Source: Ascochyta rabiei (taxonomy: Eukaryota > Ascomycota > Dothideomycetes > Pleosporales > Didymellaceae). Taken from it: DNA of 64,000 nucleotides. The stretch is taken from NCBI RefSeq assembly GCF_004011695.2, contig NC_082406.1, positions 1,302,001 to 1,366,000 of the forward strand. Direction: 5' to 3'. Under the pieces are notes generated by a model, which saw nothing but the letters and a program-made list of their open reading frames with translations, was not told the origin of the DNA and made no database searches. Positions 1 through 10,442 of this stretch are shown one piece after another (position 1 is the first letter of the stretch; the number at the start of each line of letters is the position of its first letter). The translations under genes and the position numbers were made by a program.

Positions 1-641
1 ATCTCGCTCAGGATATCCACCCACAGCACATTCTAAGGGACTTTCAACAACACTTACGGCCGGAGGGCTGTAGTCTCGACTATCCAATGCGAGTCGGACC
101 GAAACGATTGATCTGCTTCACATGGCATCGACGGAAGCGTAAGAGTCGCAGATCCCAAGAGGTGCGTGCGACTTGCCGAGCGCCTCTTATGTCGAAGCTA
201 CACAAAACGCCATACCGTGCCTTGACTGTTTGTCCTCGTCACCTTAATTTAACATGTCACTATCATTGCTGCGCTCTGCAAACAGATCGTATTGCAAGAT
301 GTCTTGGCTTGCTCACCGTTGAGTAGCTATTATTCTGCAAATCTGTCGTGCCGATGACGAACGGACGCTTCAAGCAGAGAGTCTCTACACGATCTCCAAT
401 CAATGAGCGCGACGAACGATGATCTGGAGGATAGATGGATTCTATATCTAGGAAATTCAGATCGACGCCCAAGGCTACTTGCAACAATGACCAACGACAG
501 TATCGGGCAATCTGTACAGTCCTAGCGGTCCTCACAGAACACATACGAACCCACTGTCCGTCTTTCCGAGGTGTTTACATTACGACTGCCTGGTACGGCA
601 CGTGGCATTCACCGTATCGGCAACTTCAGTCTCCCGTGACT
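1..641. other. intergenic, nothing recognised
   Basis: No open frame here shows a recognisable domain or a plausible splice structure. Short frames exist on both strands, but their translations are Arg/Cys/His-rich and look random. The stretch probably holds the promoter of the rhodopsin-domain gene that starts at 642. Confidence 0.5.
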
Positions 642-2246
642 ATGAGAACCGCGACCCCCGAAGAAGAAGCACTTTGGCCTTCGCCAAATTTCGAGAACCC
701 TGAAAAACTTCATGGACCAATTATTGGGGTCACCATGACTACCTTCATCCTGGCTGTCGTCTGTAAGTCGAAGAATGACAATTTGATTCGGTGTTCTCGG
801 TCTCCCTTGAGTACGAGTAGCCAAGGGGACCTGTCTTGAAACTCAATGCTTGGTCTTCCTCCCCTTCTGAATCCATTTCAAAATTTCATGATTTGTGCCT
901 GCCTTCCATCTTCTTTCCATTAGTCTCTCTGTTAGCTAACGGAATCGAAACAAGTCTTGGCCACACGAACGCTCGGAAAAAGAATCCTTCGGCAGAGACT
1001 GGTAGCTGAAGACTACCTCATATTCGGTGCTATGGTACCTGCCCTAGGTACATTTGTGACTGCAGTACTAACCTCTCACAGCTGGTGGCCTTACCGACGT
1101 CGATTTTCCCATTAGTGTGTCTCAATCTAGGTCTCGGATTGCACGTATGGGACCAGAAGCCGGAGTGGCACACACTCTATGCAAAGGTACGCAAAACTCA
1201 GTTTCTGATGCTATCAACGGGACACTGAAACATGGTAGCTCAACTTCGCATCTGACATGTTCTTCCCAACGGCCTGTATGTTGACCAAGGTCTCTCAATG
1301 CTTTTCCTACTTACGACTGTTCCCTGGACGTTCAAACGAGATTTTTTGCCACATTATGATCGTCTTCATCACGAAGTATACAATAGGATGTATATTTATC
1401 ACTTTGCTGCAGTGCCGTCCCATACGCGCTCACTGGAGTTCCAAGACTGGCTCAGATTGCATGAATACACGTGCTACAATCGCTGCCATCGCTACACTAA
1501 ACAGCTTCAGCGACTTGATGATCTATTTGTAAGTGCTCAGTAGAGTTCAGAGGCCCATCTAAACAACACAGGCGGCCCATGAAGCCACTCTTGATCCTTC
1601 AAACGCCGGCAAAGCAAAGATGGGGACTCGTAGTTTTGCTTCTAATGAGTTTGCCTCCGTGCATAGCCGGGCTGCTGAGACTCTATTACGTGCAAGCCTT
1701 TTACGACTCCGTCGATGAACTATGTGAGTACTTCCAAAGCTTTACTAGCCACGAAAGCTAAGTTCCCAAGGGAACGCAAGTGTCGTATGGGCGCTCATGA
1801 TGATCGAGATGAATCTTGGGATAGTGTGCAGCTGTTTTTTCGGCGTACAGCCGATGCTCGCTCTCCTCTTCCCTCGATTCTTCGCCGGTTTCTACCCGTC
1901 AAAAGATGGCTCACCACCACGAACTCATCGGCAGGGGAGTGGTTACCCTAGCGCCTCGGAAGCATATCCCCTCTCTGACCTGTCCACCAAGCCAGGAGAG
2001 CAGAGAAAGAATCAACCAGATAAATTCGAAGCTCTTTGGACGCCAGAGGGCAGAGGCTCGAATTTTGCTAGTGCAAGCTCGAGCGGTAGGACGCGTGGCG
2101 AACGGTTGGCGCCAGGAGTTATTACTGTAGACATGGAGTTTACTGTTGACGAGGAGATCTCACCGTGTAACTCGCCGATGATTGAGTACAGTGGGAAGAT
2201 GGGTTTCCTCATGGACAGGCTCAGTGAGGATTGGACAGGTGCTTAA
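642..2246 (+). CDS. rhodopsin-domain (Pth11/SAT4-like) integral membrane protein
   Basis: Six exons can be joined in frame: 642-762, 955-1034, 1082-1186, 1239-1528, 1572-1723 and 1771-2246. The introns are GT-AG, mostly 43-53 nt (the first is about 190 nt), several with CTAAC-type branch points. The protein is a chain of hydrophobic segments in the order of the fungal rhodopsin-domain family: an N-terminal helix (PIIGVTMTTFILAVV), a polar loop with TLGKRI, LVAEDYLIFGAM, then LGLGLHVWD, FFPTACMLTKVSQCFSYLRLF, ITKYTIGCIFITLLQCRPI, and a late VVWALMMIEMNLGIVCSC helix. The family's usual Cys-containing extracellular loop (SKTGSDCMN) is present. The C-terminal tail of about 110 residues is hydrophilic and Ser-rich, presumably cytosolic. 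Members sit in the plasma membrane and include the Pth11 surface sensor, but ligands are unknown for nearly all. The start was chosen because ATG 642 opens directly onto the conserved first helix. A second member lies at 29679-30972. Confidence 0.8.
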
Positions 2247-2714
2247 TGATGTGTGTAGGGAGTACCAGAAGATTGAAATCCACGTTTGTGTCCTTTCGCT
2301 GCTTTCTCGTAAACGTTGGTGCGAGACCGCAATGCGAGTAAGAGTCAGTGTTCACTGCACTTCTCATCTTGTTGTAATGTTTCGAGCGCATTGTGCTGGT
2401 AGCCCGTGACAAAGATCAAATCTAACCAGAACTTGTGTAAACTACAGGGATGTCCTTGGTGCGGATAGTCTTCTTGCTAGCTATTAATGTTGCACGAGCC
2501 AAACGAGATGCAATCGTAGTCGAGCTGACGAGTGACTTTGACCGTCGCTTGGGAGCAAGTCTGTGTTGTAGTATGCGTGGAAGTCGTGCGCATGGTCATG
2601 GAAGCGCGCTCACGCATCGGCCGCTCGGCACTTTTCTCCCGAATAACTTGAATCTTTCCCATCGGACCTCCGCATCCTCCAATTCGCACACGCCGGTGTC
2701 GCACGCCATCCACC
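2247..2714. other. intergenic
   Basis: No gene is supported here. The stretch presumably holds the 3' end of the rhodopsin-domain gene and the promoter of the mitochondrial protein gene. Long frames on the minus strand (2477-3094) are antisense to that gene and Arg-rich. Confidence 0.4.
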
Positions 2715-3558
2715 ATGGCCTCGTTGCACTCGATACCACGCTTCCTGCTGCCGCGCCCACCTCTCCTGGTCCGGCAGCCGCGCCTTACGCAATCACTCCT
2801 CCCGTCCTCGTCCGCCGTGCGCCATGTCTCCAACGCGCGCCAGCTATCCGCTGAATTCGAGCGCCGCCGTGCCGCTGCCGCCAGCACAAAACAGCGCGTC
2901 ATCCCCCAGCCGGACAAGTACCGCCCGCCATCGCACAGCAGGACATTGCCGCGCCGTGCAGATCCCGGTGTCGGCAAGGTGTACGGGCCCAAGTTGAGCG
3001 AAGAAGACAAGAAGCGCATGGCGACGAAGAAGTACCCGAACATGATGAGTCCCGAGGGCACATTCAGCCATTGGTTTCTGAACAACCGGATCATTCACCT
3101 ATGGATCACCATAGTACGTCACATGCGGTCCTCCTCGTCTCATTTATCCCAAAGGAGATGAGATGATACCGAACAAGCAAGGACGGCCAGCTAAACTAAG
3201 TCACGCATAGGGCATCCTAGTCTCGCTCGCCGTTGCGACGTGGTATATGGATTTCATGTCCAAGACCATCTTCGCATCTCTCCTGCCCGACCGCCGCGAG
3301 TTCCTGCGCCACCCAATCCAAACCAGCAAGCGCTTCATGGAGGTCTACAAGATGCACGTGGCATACACCAGCCAGCTCTGCTCGGAACAGCGGCTGAAGA
3401 AGGCAGAGGAGGTCGAGAAGCGGAAGCAGTACAGGCTCGAGAGGCAGCGTGAAGCTGAGGAGAGGGGCGAGGAATATGTCGAGGATCCGAGGTACTATGT
3501 GGGTGAGGATGGTGTGAGAAGGAGGAGGGTTAAGAAGTGGTTTGGTATCTGGGAGTAG
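2715..3558 (+). CDS. uncharacterised mitochondrial single-pass membrane protein
   Basis: Two exons, 2715-3113 and 3211-3558, join at a phase-0 GT-AG intron and give 248 residues. The first ~45 residues are rich in Arg, Ser and Leu and lack acidic residues, as in a mitochondrial presequence. A hydrophilic stretch (PGVGKVYGPKLSEEDKKRM) follows, then one hydrophobic segment formed across the splice site (residues ~125-150, IHLWITI joined to GILVSLAVATWYMDFMSK). The C-terminal ~100 residues are highly charged and predicted helical or coiled coil (RLKKAEEVEKRKQYRLERQREAEERGEE), ending in a Trp-containing tail (KKWFGIWE). The pattern suggests an inner-membrane protein with a soluble charged tail. 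I do not recognise a named family and give no function. The start lies in the favourable context ACCATGG. Confidence 0.7.
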
Positions 3559-3814
3559 GAGCGAGGATTCCGAGTCAAGATGCGGCGCGGGAGAGAATTT
3601 AGTGGAGGGAGATCTTGATGAAAAGGAGCGATTGTACGATAGCTGAGAAGAGCCAGGTACGGACCTCGGGAGAGTTTCCGCGCTTCAAATGGTTCCATGA
3701 CGAACAAGACCGGGGCAGATCACCTCTTGGATACATTGACGAGAGCATCACGTACAAGCATGTACAGAACCCGGTATACATACACACACAAACCACCATG
3801 ACATTCACACTTCA

Positions 3815-5827
3815 TCAACTATACGCCCCGGCCGCCCAGCTCTTCCTGCTCTCTTTGCTATCTTTACCCTCGAAGAAGATGTCCACTTGATGAGGATCGC
3901 CGTTCTTGCCCTCGCGGTAGTCGTACCTAATCTTCTTCCACTTGAGCTTAGGATGGTCTTTAATCTCATCACCACTCATGTTCATGCCGCCGCCCTCCTT
4001 GCCAATACGGCCCACAACGGGACTCAAGAGCATGGCCGTGCTGAAGAAGCTCTCGTCCCTGACAATGGTGCGGTTCGCGAAGAGCAGCAGACAGCACAGC
4101 GCGGCGAACTGGATGAAGCAGATCCCGCCCAGTATGCTGAAGATGTAAGGCCAGTCGACGGCAAGCTGCTGGCCCTGCGTCGGCACGACATACTGGTCCG
4201 TGACGTTGTGTCGGATGCCGTGGTCATCGAAGGCAGCGATGGCGCCGATGGTGAAGCGCATCAGCATGTCTTCTACTTCCGATGCGTTGACAATGTGCGA
4301 AGGAGACCATCTGGATCCCCGCGTATAGGTCCGGAATTGCATATCGTCCCAGTTGTCCCACGACGTGCCGGTCCATCCCATGGCTCCTGATGCCGTGCGG
4401 GCGAATTGATCAGTGCCGAAGACGGCGTCTGAGTCTTCTTTGCTCTGGAGGGTGATGTCATTCTTTTCCTTGCCAGATCGAATTTCAGAGACGGTGCTGT
4501 TGCAGAGGAACAGCGACGTTTCGTTGACAATGTTGCCGAGTCGGTTCTGGAGAACGGTGAAGTTTGTGCAGCGTGCACCACATGCCTCGGGAATCGAGGC
4601 CATCCATGTGAGCGCCCCTCCAGCGTATTGAGGAAGATAGAACTTATCCCATTCTTTGCCTGGCGCTTTGCCTTTGACGAAGGCAGTGTCGTCTGTCGAG
4701 TTTTCCACAATCTTCCCACCTACTTCAACTGTCACGCATGTCGTCGTAGTTGAGATGCTGCGGTTACTCAGGATGTAGTCGGAGTACGGATGGTTTGGGT
4801 TACGGTTGAAGAAGCGGTATTCATCGGATCCGTTGTCGAGCTTGTACAATGGTGTGCCTGCAAGTCCCGAGAGGTCTTTTTGCGTGTCGTTGGGAGCGAA
4901 CTCTGGGTAGACAATGGCTTCCATACCATACATCCATGCCGCTTCGAGCGCGGTGGCGTTGCTCTTGGTTTCATTCCCAGCGGTCCACCGCGTCAGGTCT
5001 GCTACGGTGACATCACCATAAGTAAGAAGCGGAAAATCGGATGTGTCCATGGGGTAGAAAAGAGAAGAAACGGCCACAAGTACTTGCGACCCAACGTTGA
5101 TGGCAAGCCAGATCAGACAGACAAGCCATGTCCACTTTGTGTCATCCTGTCGTACGTCCTTGAACCAACTGAACTTCCGCAGGTACTTTCGGCGTCGCAC
5201 CAAAGGTAGAGAGATGACCATCAACTTGACGACGTTGCTCAGTCTTTCTAGCCCAAGCATCAGATCAAAGGCCTCCAGGGATACGTATCGCCGACTCAGC
5301 AGAGACCAACGAAGGATCCCCGCATAATTCTGGAGCGAGGCGAGCAGATTGAGACCCAAGCAAAGGGAAAGACCAATCATGAGGGAGTTGAACACCCTGA
5401 CATCCTTCTTTGACAGTACGATGTGTCCATTGAACCCCTCCCAAGCTTTCAACGCGATACACATAAGTGCGCTGAAAAAGATGGTGACCAGGAGCTTGTA
5501 GCCCCCGGTCTTGAACAGATATTTCCGAGCTTCACTGTGATCGAAATGTTTGACGTGATGATGACGGCTGTGGTGATTTAACAGAGACTGGTTGTCAGAG
5601 TCGTGCTTGCCGAGAGGGCCGTTAAGCGATATGTATGAGCCACTCTTGTCGCCACGAGTGAATGCATTGGGTGACGTTAGCGGCGAAGCGTATATGTTCT
5701 CCATTGCAATATCGCCCCCATCATAGCTCTGTGGCTCATCGGACGGTGACACTGGTGTCGACGGAGATGGAGTTGATTGAAATCCTGATGCAGACCGCGG
5801 GGATAGGAGATTTGGATCCTGGCTCAT
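3815..5827 (-). CDS. large N-glycosylated membrane protein, function unknown
   Basis: One intronless frame. I chose ATG 5827 (MSQDPNLLSP) over the in-frame ATG at 5872 because the protein becomes typical from there; both are possible. About 670 residues. The first ~110 are Ser/Pro/His-rich and cytosolic-looking. Hydrophobic helices follow (YKLLVTIFFSALMCIALKAW; FNSLMIGLSLCLGLNLLASL; WTWLVCLIWLAINVGSQVLVA). A polar domain of about 300 residues carries many NxS/T sequons and several Cys, so it is probably luminal or extracellular. A final helix (IFSILGGICFIQFAALCCLLLF) leads to a charged C-terminal tail. The arrangement resembles conserved but uncharacterised Pezizomycotina membrane proteins. 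No enzymatic motif is visible. Confidence 0.75.
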   Translation of the reverse strand: MSQDPNLLSPRSASGFQSTPSPSTPVSPSDEPQSYDGGDIAMENIYASPLTSPNAFTRGDKSGSYISLNGPLGKHDSDNQSLLNHHSRHHHVKHFDHSEARKYLFKTGGYKLLVTIFFSALMCIALKAWEGFNGHIVLSKKDVRVFNSLMIGLSLCLGLNLLASLQNYAGILRWSLLSRRYVSLEAFDLMLGLERLSNVVKLMVISLPLVRRRKYLRKFSWFKDVRQDDTKWTWLVCLIWLAINVGSQVLVAVSSLFYPMDTSDFPLLTYGDVTVADLTRWTAGNETKSNATALEAAWMYGMEAIVYPEFAPNDTQKDLSGLAGTPLYKLDNGSDEYRFFNRNPNHPYSDYILSNRSISTTTTCVTVEVGGKIVENSTDDTAFVKGKAPGKEWDKFYLPQYAGGALTWMASIPEACGARCTNFTVLQNRLGNIVNETSLFLCNSTVSEIRSGKEKNDITLQSKEDSDAVFGTDQFARTASGAMGWTGTSWDNWDDMQFRTYTRGSRWSPSHIVNASEVEDMLMRFTIGAIAAFDDHGIRHNVTDQYVVPTQGQQLAVDWPYIFSILGGICFIQFAALCCLLLFANRTIVRDESFFSTAMLLSPVVGRIGKEGGGMNMSGDEIKDHPKLKWKKIRYDYREGKNGDPHQVDIFFEGKDSKESRKSWAAGAYS

Positions 5828-5872
5828 GATTGTGGCTGAGGAACTTGTCTGTAGTGCTAGAGGCCAGAACAA

Positions 5873-7012
5873 GCGACGACGGTGGAGGGTTTCTGAACAG
5901 GCCGATTATCGATACAAAAGTCCCAAGAAAGAAGAACAGGATCCTCTTCAGAGAACAGAAATCACGCGCATGCTGATTCAAGGCGACCGTTGGTAAGGCT
6001 GAGTCGGGTGGTGGTCAACGTAGAGTGAGGAGGCCGCTGTATCTCAAAAATTCGGTAGCTGGGCGGAAATGACCTATTATGCACCTCCAGCCGTTGTCTT
6101 GACACCCACTTTCCGAAGGTGGTTTGCGTCTTTGGGGGCCAGAACGAGGGGCCCTAGCAGACTCTCAACTTTCAGCTGTCGCAGCCAAATCAAGCTCTAG
6201 GTGTTAGCAGAATCTTCCGAAATGAATGATTCATAAAGTTACAGCTATGAACAATCGCGATCAGTACCAGTCGTGAGAGTGAAACTCTGCCAACTCTTCG
6301 CGAGAGGTTGGGTATCATCTTCAACCACATGCGATCGGCAAAGGTTGCTAATTCTGGTAGACCTAACTTGTGGTTGGGCAAGCCACTGGATCATTCTATT
6401 CGCTTGTCATGATAAGGCCTACATTGTTGCGTGTTATCTAGGCTGACTGAGGCTAGATCACAAAGGACAATTTGGGGGCTGAAAAAGATGGCGTACCGGG
6501 AGCGTATCCTGTCCTGGCACTCACGTGCAGCACGTAGAAACGATGGAACAACCCGGATGGAAAAGTGAATAGAGCGATACGAGAGGTTCTTGTGAAGAGA
6601 ACGGCCATGTATAAGACGCCGTACTGGACATGGTAATCATGCTGGAGATGAGACCAGAGAAGGTTGAAAAGCGGGGTGAACAGATCGCCAGCGCTTTTCC
6701 TGCTCCACACAACGTGACAGAATCAAGACTGCGAAGAAAGCACTGTGAACCATGTCGGCACTCTGACGATGCGTTTTAAAGCACGGCGAGTCACAGCTCC
6801 ACGAGGCTGGGGTGAGATGCGGGACGACTACGCGCTTTGACGTTGCTTACATATCTCCGCCTACCATTGTGGACCCTCAACCTTACCGCCCTCGTGATAC
6901 TGGATGACAAATGACAGGGTTTTAAGCAGTTGTCACAGAGTTTGCTGCTACTTGACTTCCTTGGCCCTGCAGCCGACTTGAAATACTGGAAGTTCCAACG
7001 AGACCCGCCACA
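5873..7012. other. intergenic region between divergent genes
   Basis: About 1.1 kb between the divergent membrane-protein (-) and glutathione transferase (+) genes. It should contain both promoters. No coding potential or repeat was recognised; the short minus-strand frames at 6190-6712 have no familiar motif. Confidence 0.5.
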
Positions 7013-7841
7013 ATGCCATCCCAGACTATCTTGTACGATCTGCCCTCTCAGCAGGGTACAGCGTGGTCGCTCAACCCATGGAAGAGTGAGTGTAGAACTG
7101 CTCTGGCAGAGCCCAAAGCTGACAAACTCAGCGCGTTTGGTTTTGAACTACAAAGGTATCGACTACCAAACGGAGTGGGTAGAGTTCCCAGATGTCGAAC
7201 CCAAGATGAAGTCATTGTGAGTATCTAGCTACACCTAAAATGAGGAAAGATGACCAATCTTAGACAGGGGACTACCGCCAAACTCCAAGGACGCGCCCGG
7301 ATACTTCACCGATTACAGTATTCCAGCGATCAAGTATGAAGACGACACGTACGAGATGGACTCATGGCCCATCGCGCAGGAGCTCGAAAAGCGATACCCC
7401 AGCCCGTCTCTCCACCTGGATGACCCGGTGACTGTCAAGATTCGTGACCACATCTCCGTAATCCTGGGTCCTATCATCCTACAATTCCTGCCCAACGTTG
7501 CAGACCTGCTACCCGGAAGATCGCAAGAGTATTTCATTAAAACCCGCACGGAAACCTTTGGCAAGCCTCTTTCGGAAGTCCGCAAGGAGGCTTTGGCAAA
7601 TGCCGAGGAGGGCTGGAAGGCGGCACAGGGGCCATTGAAGGAGGCAGCTGACTTACTGAAGAAGCACGATGGACCTTTCTTCCTGGGACAGGCCGTGTCA
7701 TATGCAGACTTCATCTTCGTCTCCATGCTGTACTTTGTCAAGTGTCTCGACGAGCAAGTATACCAAAGGTTGGTATCTTTCGACCCGGCATTCACCAAGG
7801 TCTACGAAGCCTCTAGACAGTGGTTCACAAAGGACAACTAG
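7013..7841 (+). CDS. glutathione S-transferase family protein
   Basis: Three exons (7013-7085, 7132-7216, 7268-7841) give 243 residues. The N-terminal thioredoxin-like half reads ILYDLPSQQGTAWSLNPWK and, after the first intron, TRLVLNYKGIDYQTEWVEFPDVE, the usual beta-alpha-beta start of GSTs. The glutathione-binding segment is DYSIPAIKYED followed by MDSWPIAQELEKRYP, where Ser of the DSW sequence corresponds to the residue that contacts the gamma-glutamyl group. The C-terminal half is all-helical, with the GQAVSYADFIFVSMLYF helix typical of the C-terminal domain. It resembles the fungal group annotated as GST-like or beta-etherase-like. Such enzymes conjugate or cleave with glutathione in the cytosol; the substrate cannot be told from sequence. 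Splice phases agree with the conserved blocks. Confidence 0.88.
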
Positions 7842-7915
7842 GCCGCAGCTCAGTAGAATAGCATGCCGTCTCTGTTAATAGAGTCAGTATGAACGACAAG
7901 TCCAGAAGACCGAAT

Positions 7916-8477
7916 TCACGGATTGAGAAAGTTGAGACGTTTCTGCCAGAATTTTGTCGTGTTGATAACCTCAACGGCTTTCCTGAGCACCTCTCGGTCC
8001 GATTCAACATGCAGATTCTGGACCGCATCATTGGCCGTGAAGAACTCGGGCTTAAGCTGCTCTTCCCCAGGCCCTCTCCGACTGTATGCGTCGTACTCTT
8101 ACACTGCTATATACCACGATGCTTGGTCCCACTCCCTTTCGGTAGTGTTCTGATTGTAGATGAACGGCTCGATGATGTCTACCTGGGTGCGAGCTTCGTC
8201 AGGGACATCAGCGGAGTCGTTAGGCACACAAGCTCATGTGGGCATCGTGACAGGGAGCAGTCGACACTGCAGGCCAGTCTCTTCAGCCACTTCTTGTACA
8301 GCGGCATCTTTCAATGTTTCGCCATCCTTTAGGGAGCATCCATTCATTTGTGCTCAGCAGGCTGGCGAGACACACTTTAGCGTTCTGCGGTTTGGAGGAG
8401 ATCAAGAGTACTGCGCCGCAACTCTCGACGAACTGGTCGGAGGCGTGCTGCTATGTGACGAAGCTCGACTCAGCCAT
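7916..8477 (-). pseudogene. decayed Nudix hydrolase
   Basis: Read on the minus strand from an ATG at 8477, the translation aligns by eye with fungal diphosphoinositol-polyphosphate-type Nudix hydrolases, but not in one frame. One frame gives CGAVLLISSKPQNAKVCLAS and STNEWMLPKG. The next gives a nearly complete Nudix box (GETLKDAAVQEVAEETGL, with Gln where the REUxEE motif has Arg). The tail is family-like too: DVPDEAR, IEPFIYN, ASWYIAV, GEEQLKPEFF and SDREVLRKAVEV. Lesions seen are a TAG at codon 9, a frameshift between LPKG and the Nudix box, a TGA just after LLPVTMPT and a TAA after WYIAV. No GT-AG introns would remove them all. It lies tail to tail with the GST gene and head to head with the aldo/keto reductase. 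Confidence 0.75.
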
Positions 8478-8829
8478 TTTGTGATGGGTAACGTGAGTTG
8501 ACAGTAGCAAGCTGCTCGACATCCCCTTATCGCGTGTGCACGTGGAGTGCTTGGTCTTGTTCCCCCCCCCCGCACCCCACCGTATCCTCTACTCCCCCTC
8601 TTGAGAGAGCTAGAGTGTGGTAAGCATCCATGGAGATCCTCCCACTATGTCCGTCCAATTCCCGCCCCCAGATCGACAATTTCCGATCCTCTAGGAGCGC
8701 GTTCCGACACCTCGGTGGCATTGCCGCGGACCCCTATGATCTCATCACCATCCAACGTCATGATGTTGACTGCGAGTACCTCAAGTAATTATCCGCATCT
8801 GCACTTTTGAGTACCAATCGCAGCACAAA

Positions 8830-9906
8830 ATGTTTGCCTCTTCGCTTCGCACAGGCACGTCAGCTACCAGGCTATCACAGCTTACACGACAATTCACGAC
8901 TACCTCAAGATTGGCATACAATGGCACACAATCGACGCTCAACACGGGCGCAAAGATCCCAGCCATTGGTTTTGGCACTTGGCAAGACAAGAACGCCCAG
9001 GAACCGTGAGTCTCAAAATAGCGTCCATATGTAGGTGCAACTATTTACAAGTACAGAGCCGTCGCCAAGGCACTGAAGGCCGGGTACCGCCATATCGATA
9101 CAGCCCGCATCTACGGCACCGAGCCTGCAGTGGGCAACGCGATCAAAAAGTCCGGCATTGCGCGCGAGGACATCTTCCTTACGACCAAGCTATGGAACAA
9201 CTCGCACCACCCAGACGACGTCGAGAAAGCACTTGACGCGTCTCTGAAAGATCTCGGCACCGACTACGTCGACCTGTACCTCATGCACTGGCCATCCCCA
9301 TTTGCGCGCAGCGACGACATGTTCCCCAAAGACAGCGCGGGCAAGATCAAGCCAGGGTCCTCGGACTACGTCGACACGTACAAGGCGATGGAGAAGTGTT
9401 TTCAATCTGGCAAGGCGCGAGCCATCGGCATCTCCAACTTCAGCCGTGCCGAGCTCGAGCGCCTACTCAGCTCCACCTCGGTCGTGCCCGCAGCGCACCA
9501 GATCGAATGCCACCCGTACCTGCAGCAGCGGGGGTTCACGCAGTGGCACGCCGAGCACAACATCCACGTGACGCAGTACTCGCCCTTTGGGAACCAGAAC
9601 GCCATCTACGACGCGGGTGCGGGCATGGGCAAGCTGATGGACGACCCCGTGCTCGTTGAGATTGGCAAGAAGCACGGCAAGTCGGGCGCCCAGGTTGCGC
9701 TGGCGTGGGGCATTGCGCAGGGCCACAGCGTGATTCCCAAGAGCAAGACACCGTCACGCATTGCGCACAACCTCGAAGGCGATTTTAGGCTGCCGCAGGA
9801 GGACCTTGAGCGGATTGCGGGGATTGATAAGAAGATGCGGTTCAACGACCCGTCGGACAATTTTGGGTGGGCGTTCTACCAAGATCTGGACGGTAAGAAG
9901 AAGTAG
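8830..9906 (+). CDS. aldo/keto reductase, probably mitochondrial
   Basis: Two exons (8830-9005 and 9057-9906) encode 341 residues. The first ~30 residues (MFASSLRTGTSATRLSQLTR and beyond) are basic and hydroxylated without acidic residues, like a mitochondrial presequence. The TIM-barrel AKR core follows: IPAIGFGTWQD, the catalytic Asp and Tyr in HIDTARIYG, the catalytic Lys in TTKLWNN and the catalytic His in YLMHWPSP. AIGISNF, HQIECHPYLQQ, VTQYSPFG and the NADP-binding VIPKSK segment complete it. It should reduce carbonyls with NADPH; the substrate is not evident. The intron falls just after the first barrel strand and restores frame exactly. The last codons (GKKK, stop) merge into a purine microsatellite that fills the 3' flank. 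Confidence 0.9.
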
Positions 9907-10040
9907 AAGAAGTAGAAGAAGTAGAAGTAGAAGAAGTAGAAGAAGTAGAAGTAGAAGAAGTAGAAGTAGAAGAAGTAGAAGAAGTAGAAGTAGAAGAAGT
10001 AGAAGTAGAAGAAGTAGAAGAAGTAGAAGAAGAAGATGAA
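9894..10040 (+). repeat. GAA/GAAGTA purine microsatellite
   Basis: A run of about 145 nt made only of A, G and T, with GAAGTA and GAAGTAGAA units. It includes the terminal Lys codons and the stop codon of the aldo/keto reductase. Read on the other strand it gives long Leu/Phe/Ser tracts that create spurious frames. Confidence 0.9.
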
Positions 10041-10280
10041 GCAGCAGCGAATGGACGCTGGTGTACGTGGATGAGGAAAGCATGAGACAATAGCATTCAA
10101 CCAATACGATCAACTCAAGTAATATCATGGTCAGGACTCCATCCCGATGATCAACGACAAACGACGAGTGCAAGTGCAGAACCAACGCTGCGAGAGGTAT
10201 CATGGAAATGCAAAAGCGCGTGCAAGAAAATGCAAAGACGACCACGATCCAAGTCGAGACGGGCAAACAAAAACGCCTGG

Positions 10281-10314
<34 letters not shown>

Positions 10315-10320
10315 GTCTAT
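10281..10320 (+). repeat. CATC tetranucleotide repeat
   Basis: About nine CATC units, two of them changed to CGTC, between the convergent aldo/keto reductase and F-box genes. Confidence 0.9.
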
Positions 10321-10442
10321 CGTTCTGCCGTGCAACTCCCAAACAGAGGACAATTAAACAAAGCAAGAAGTGAACTCTTCATCACAGCTCCCAGCGTCTT
10401 CCAGTGTCTTGAATTTTTTATTTTTTTCTTTAGAGAGCACAC

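Noticed and set aside
7889..8332. 147-codon plus-strand frame
   Set aside because: Antisense reading of the Nudix pseudogene, which explains the sequence better.
9754..10353. 199-codon minus-strand frame with a poly-Leu run
   Set aside because: It is the reverse reading of the GAAGTA microsatellite and overlaps the aldo/keto reductase; no independent coding evidence.
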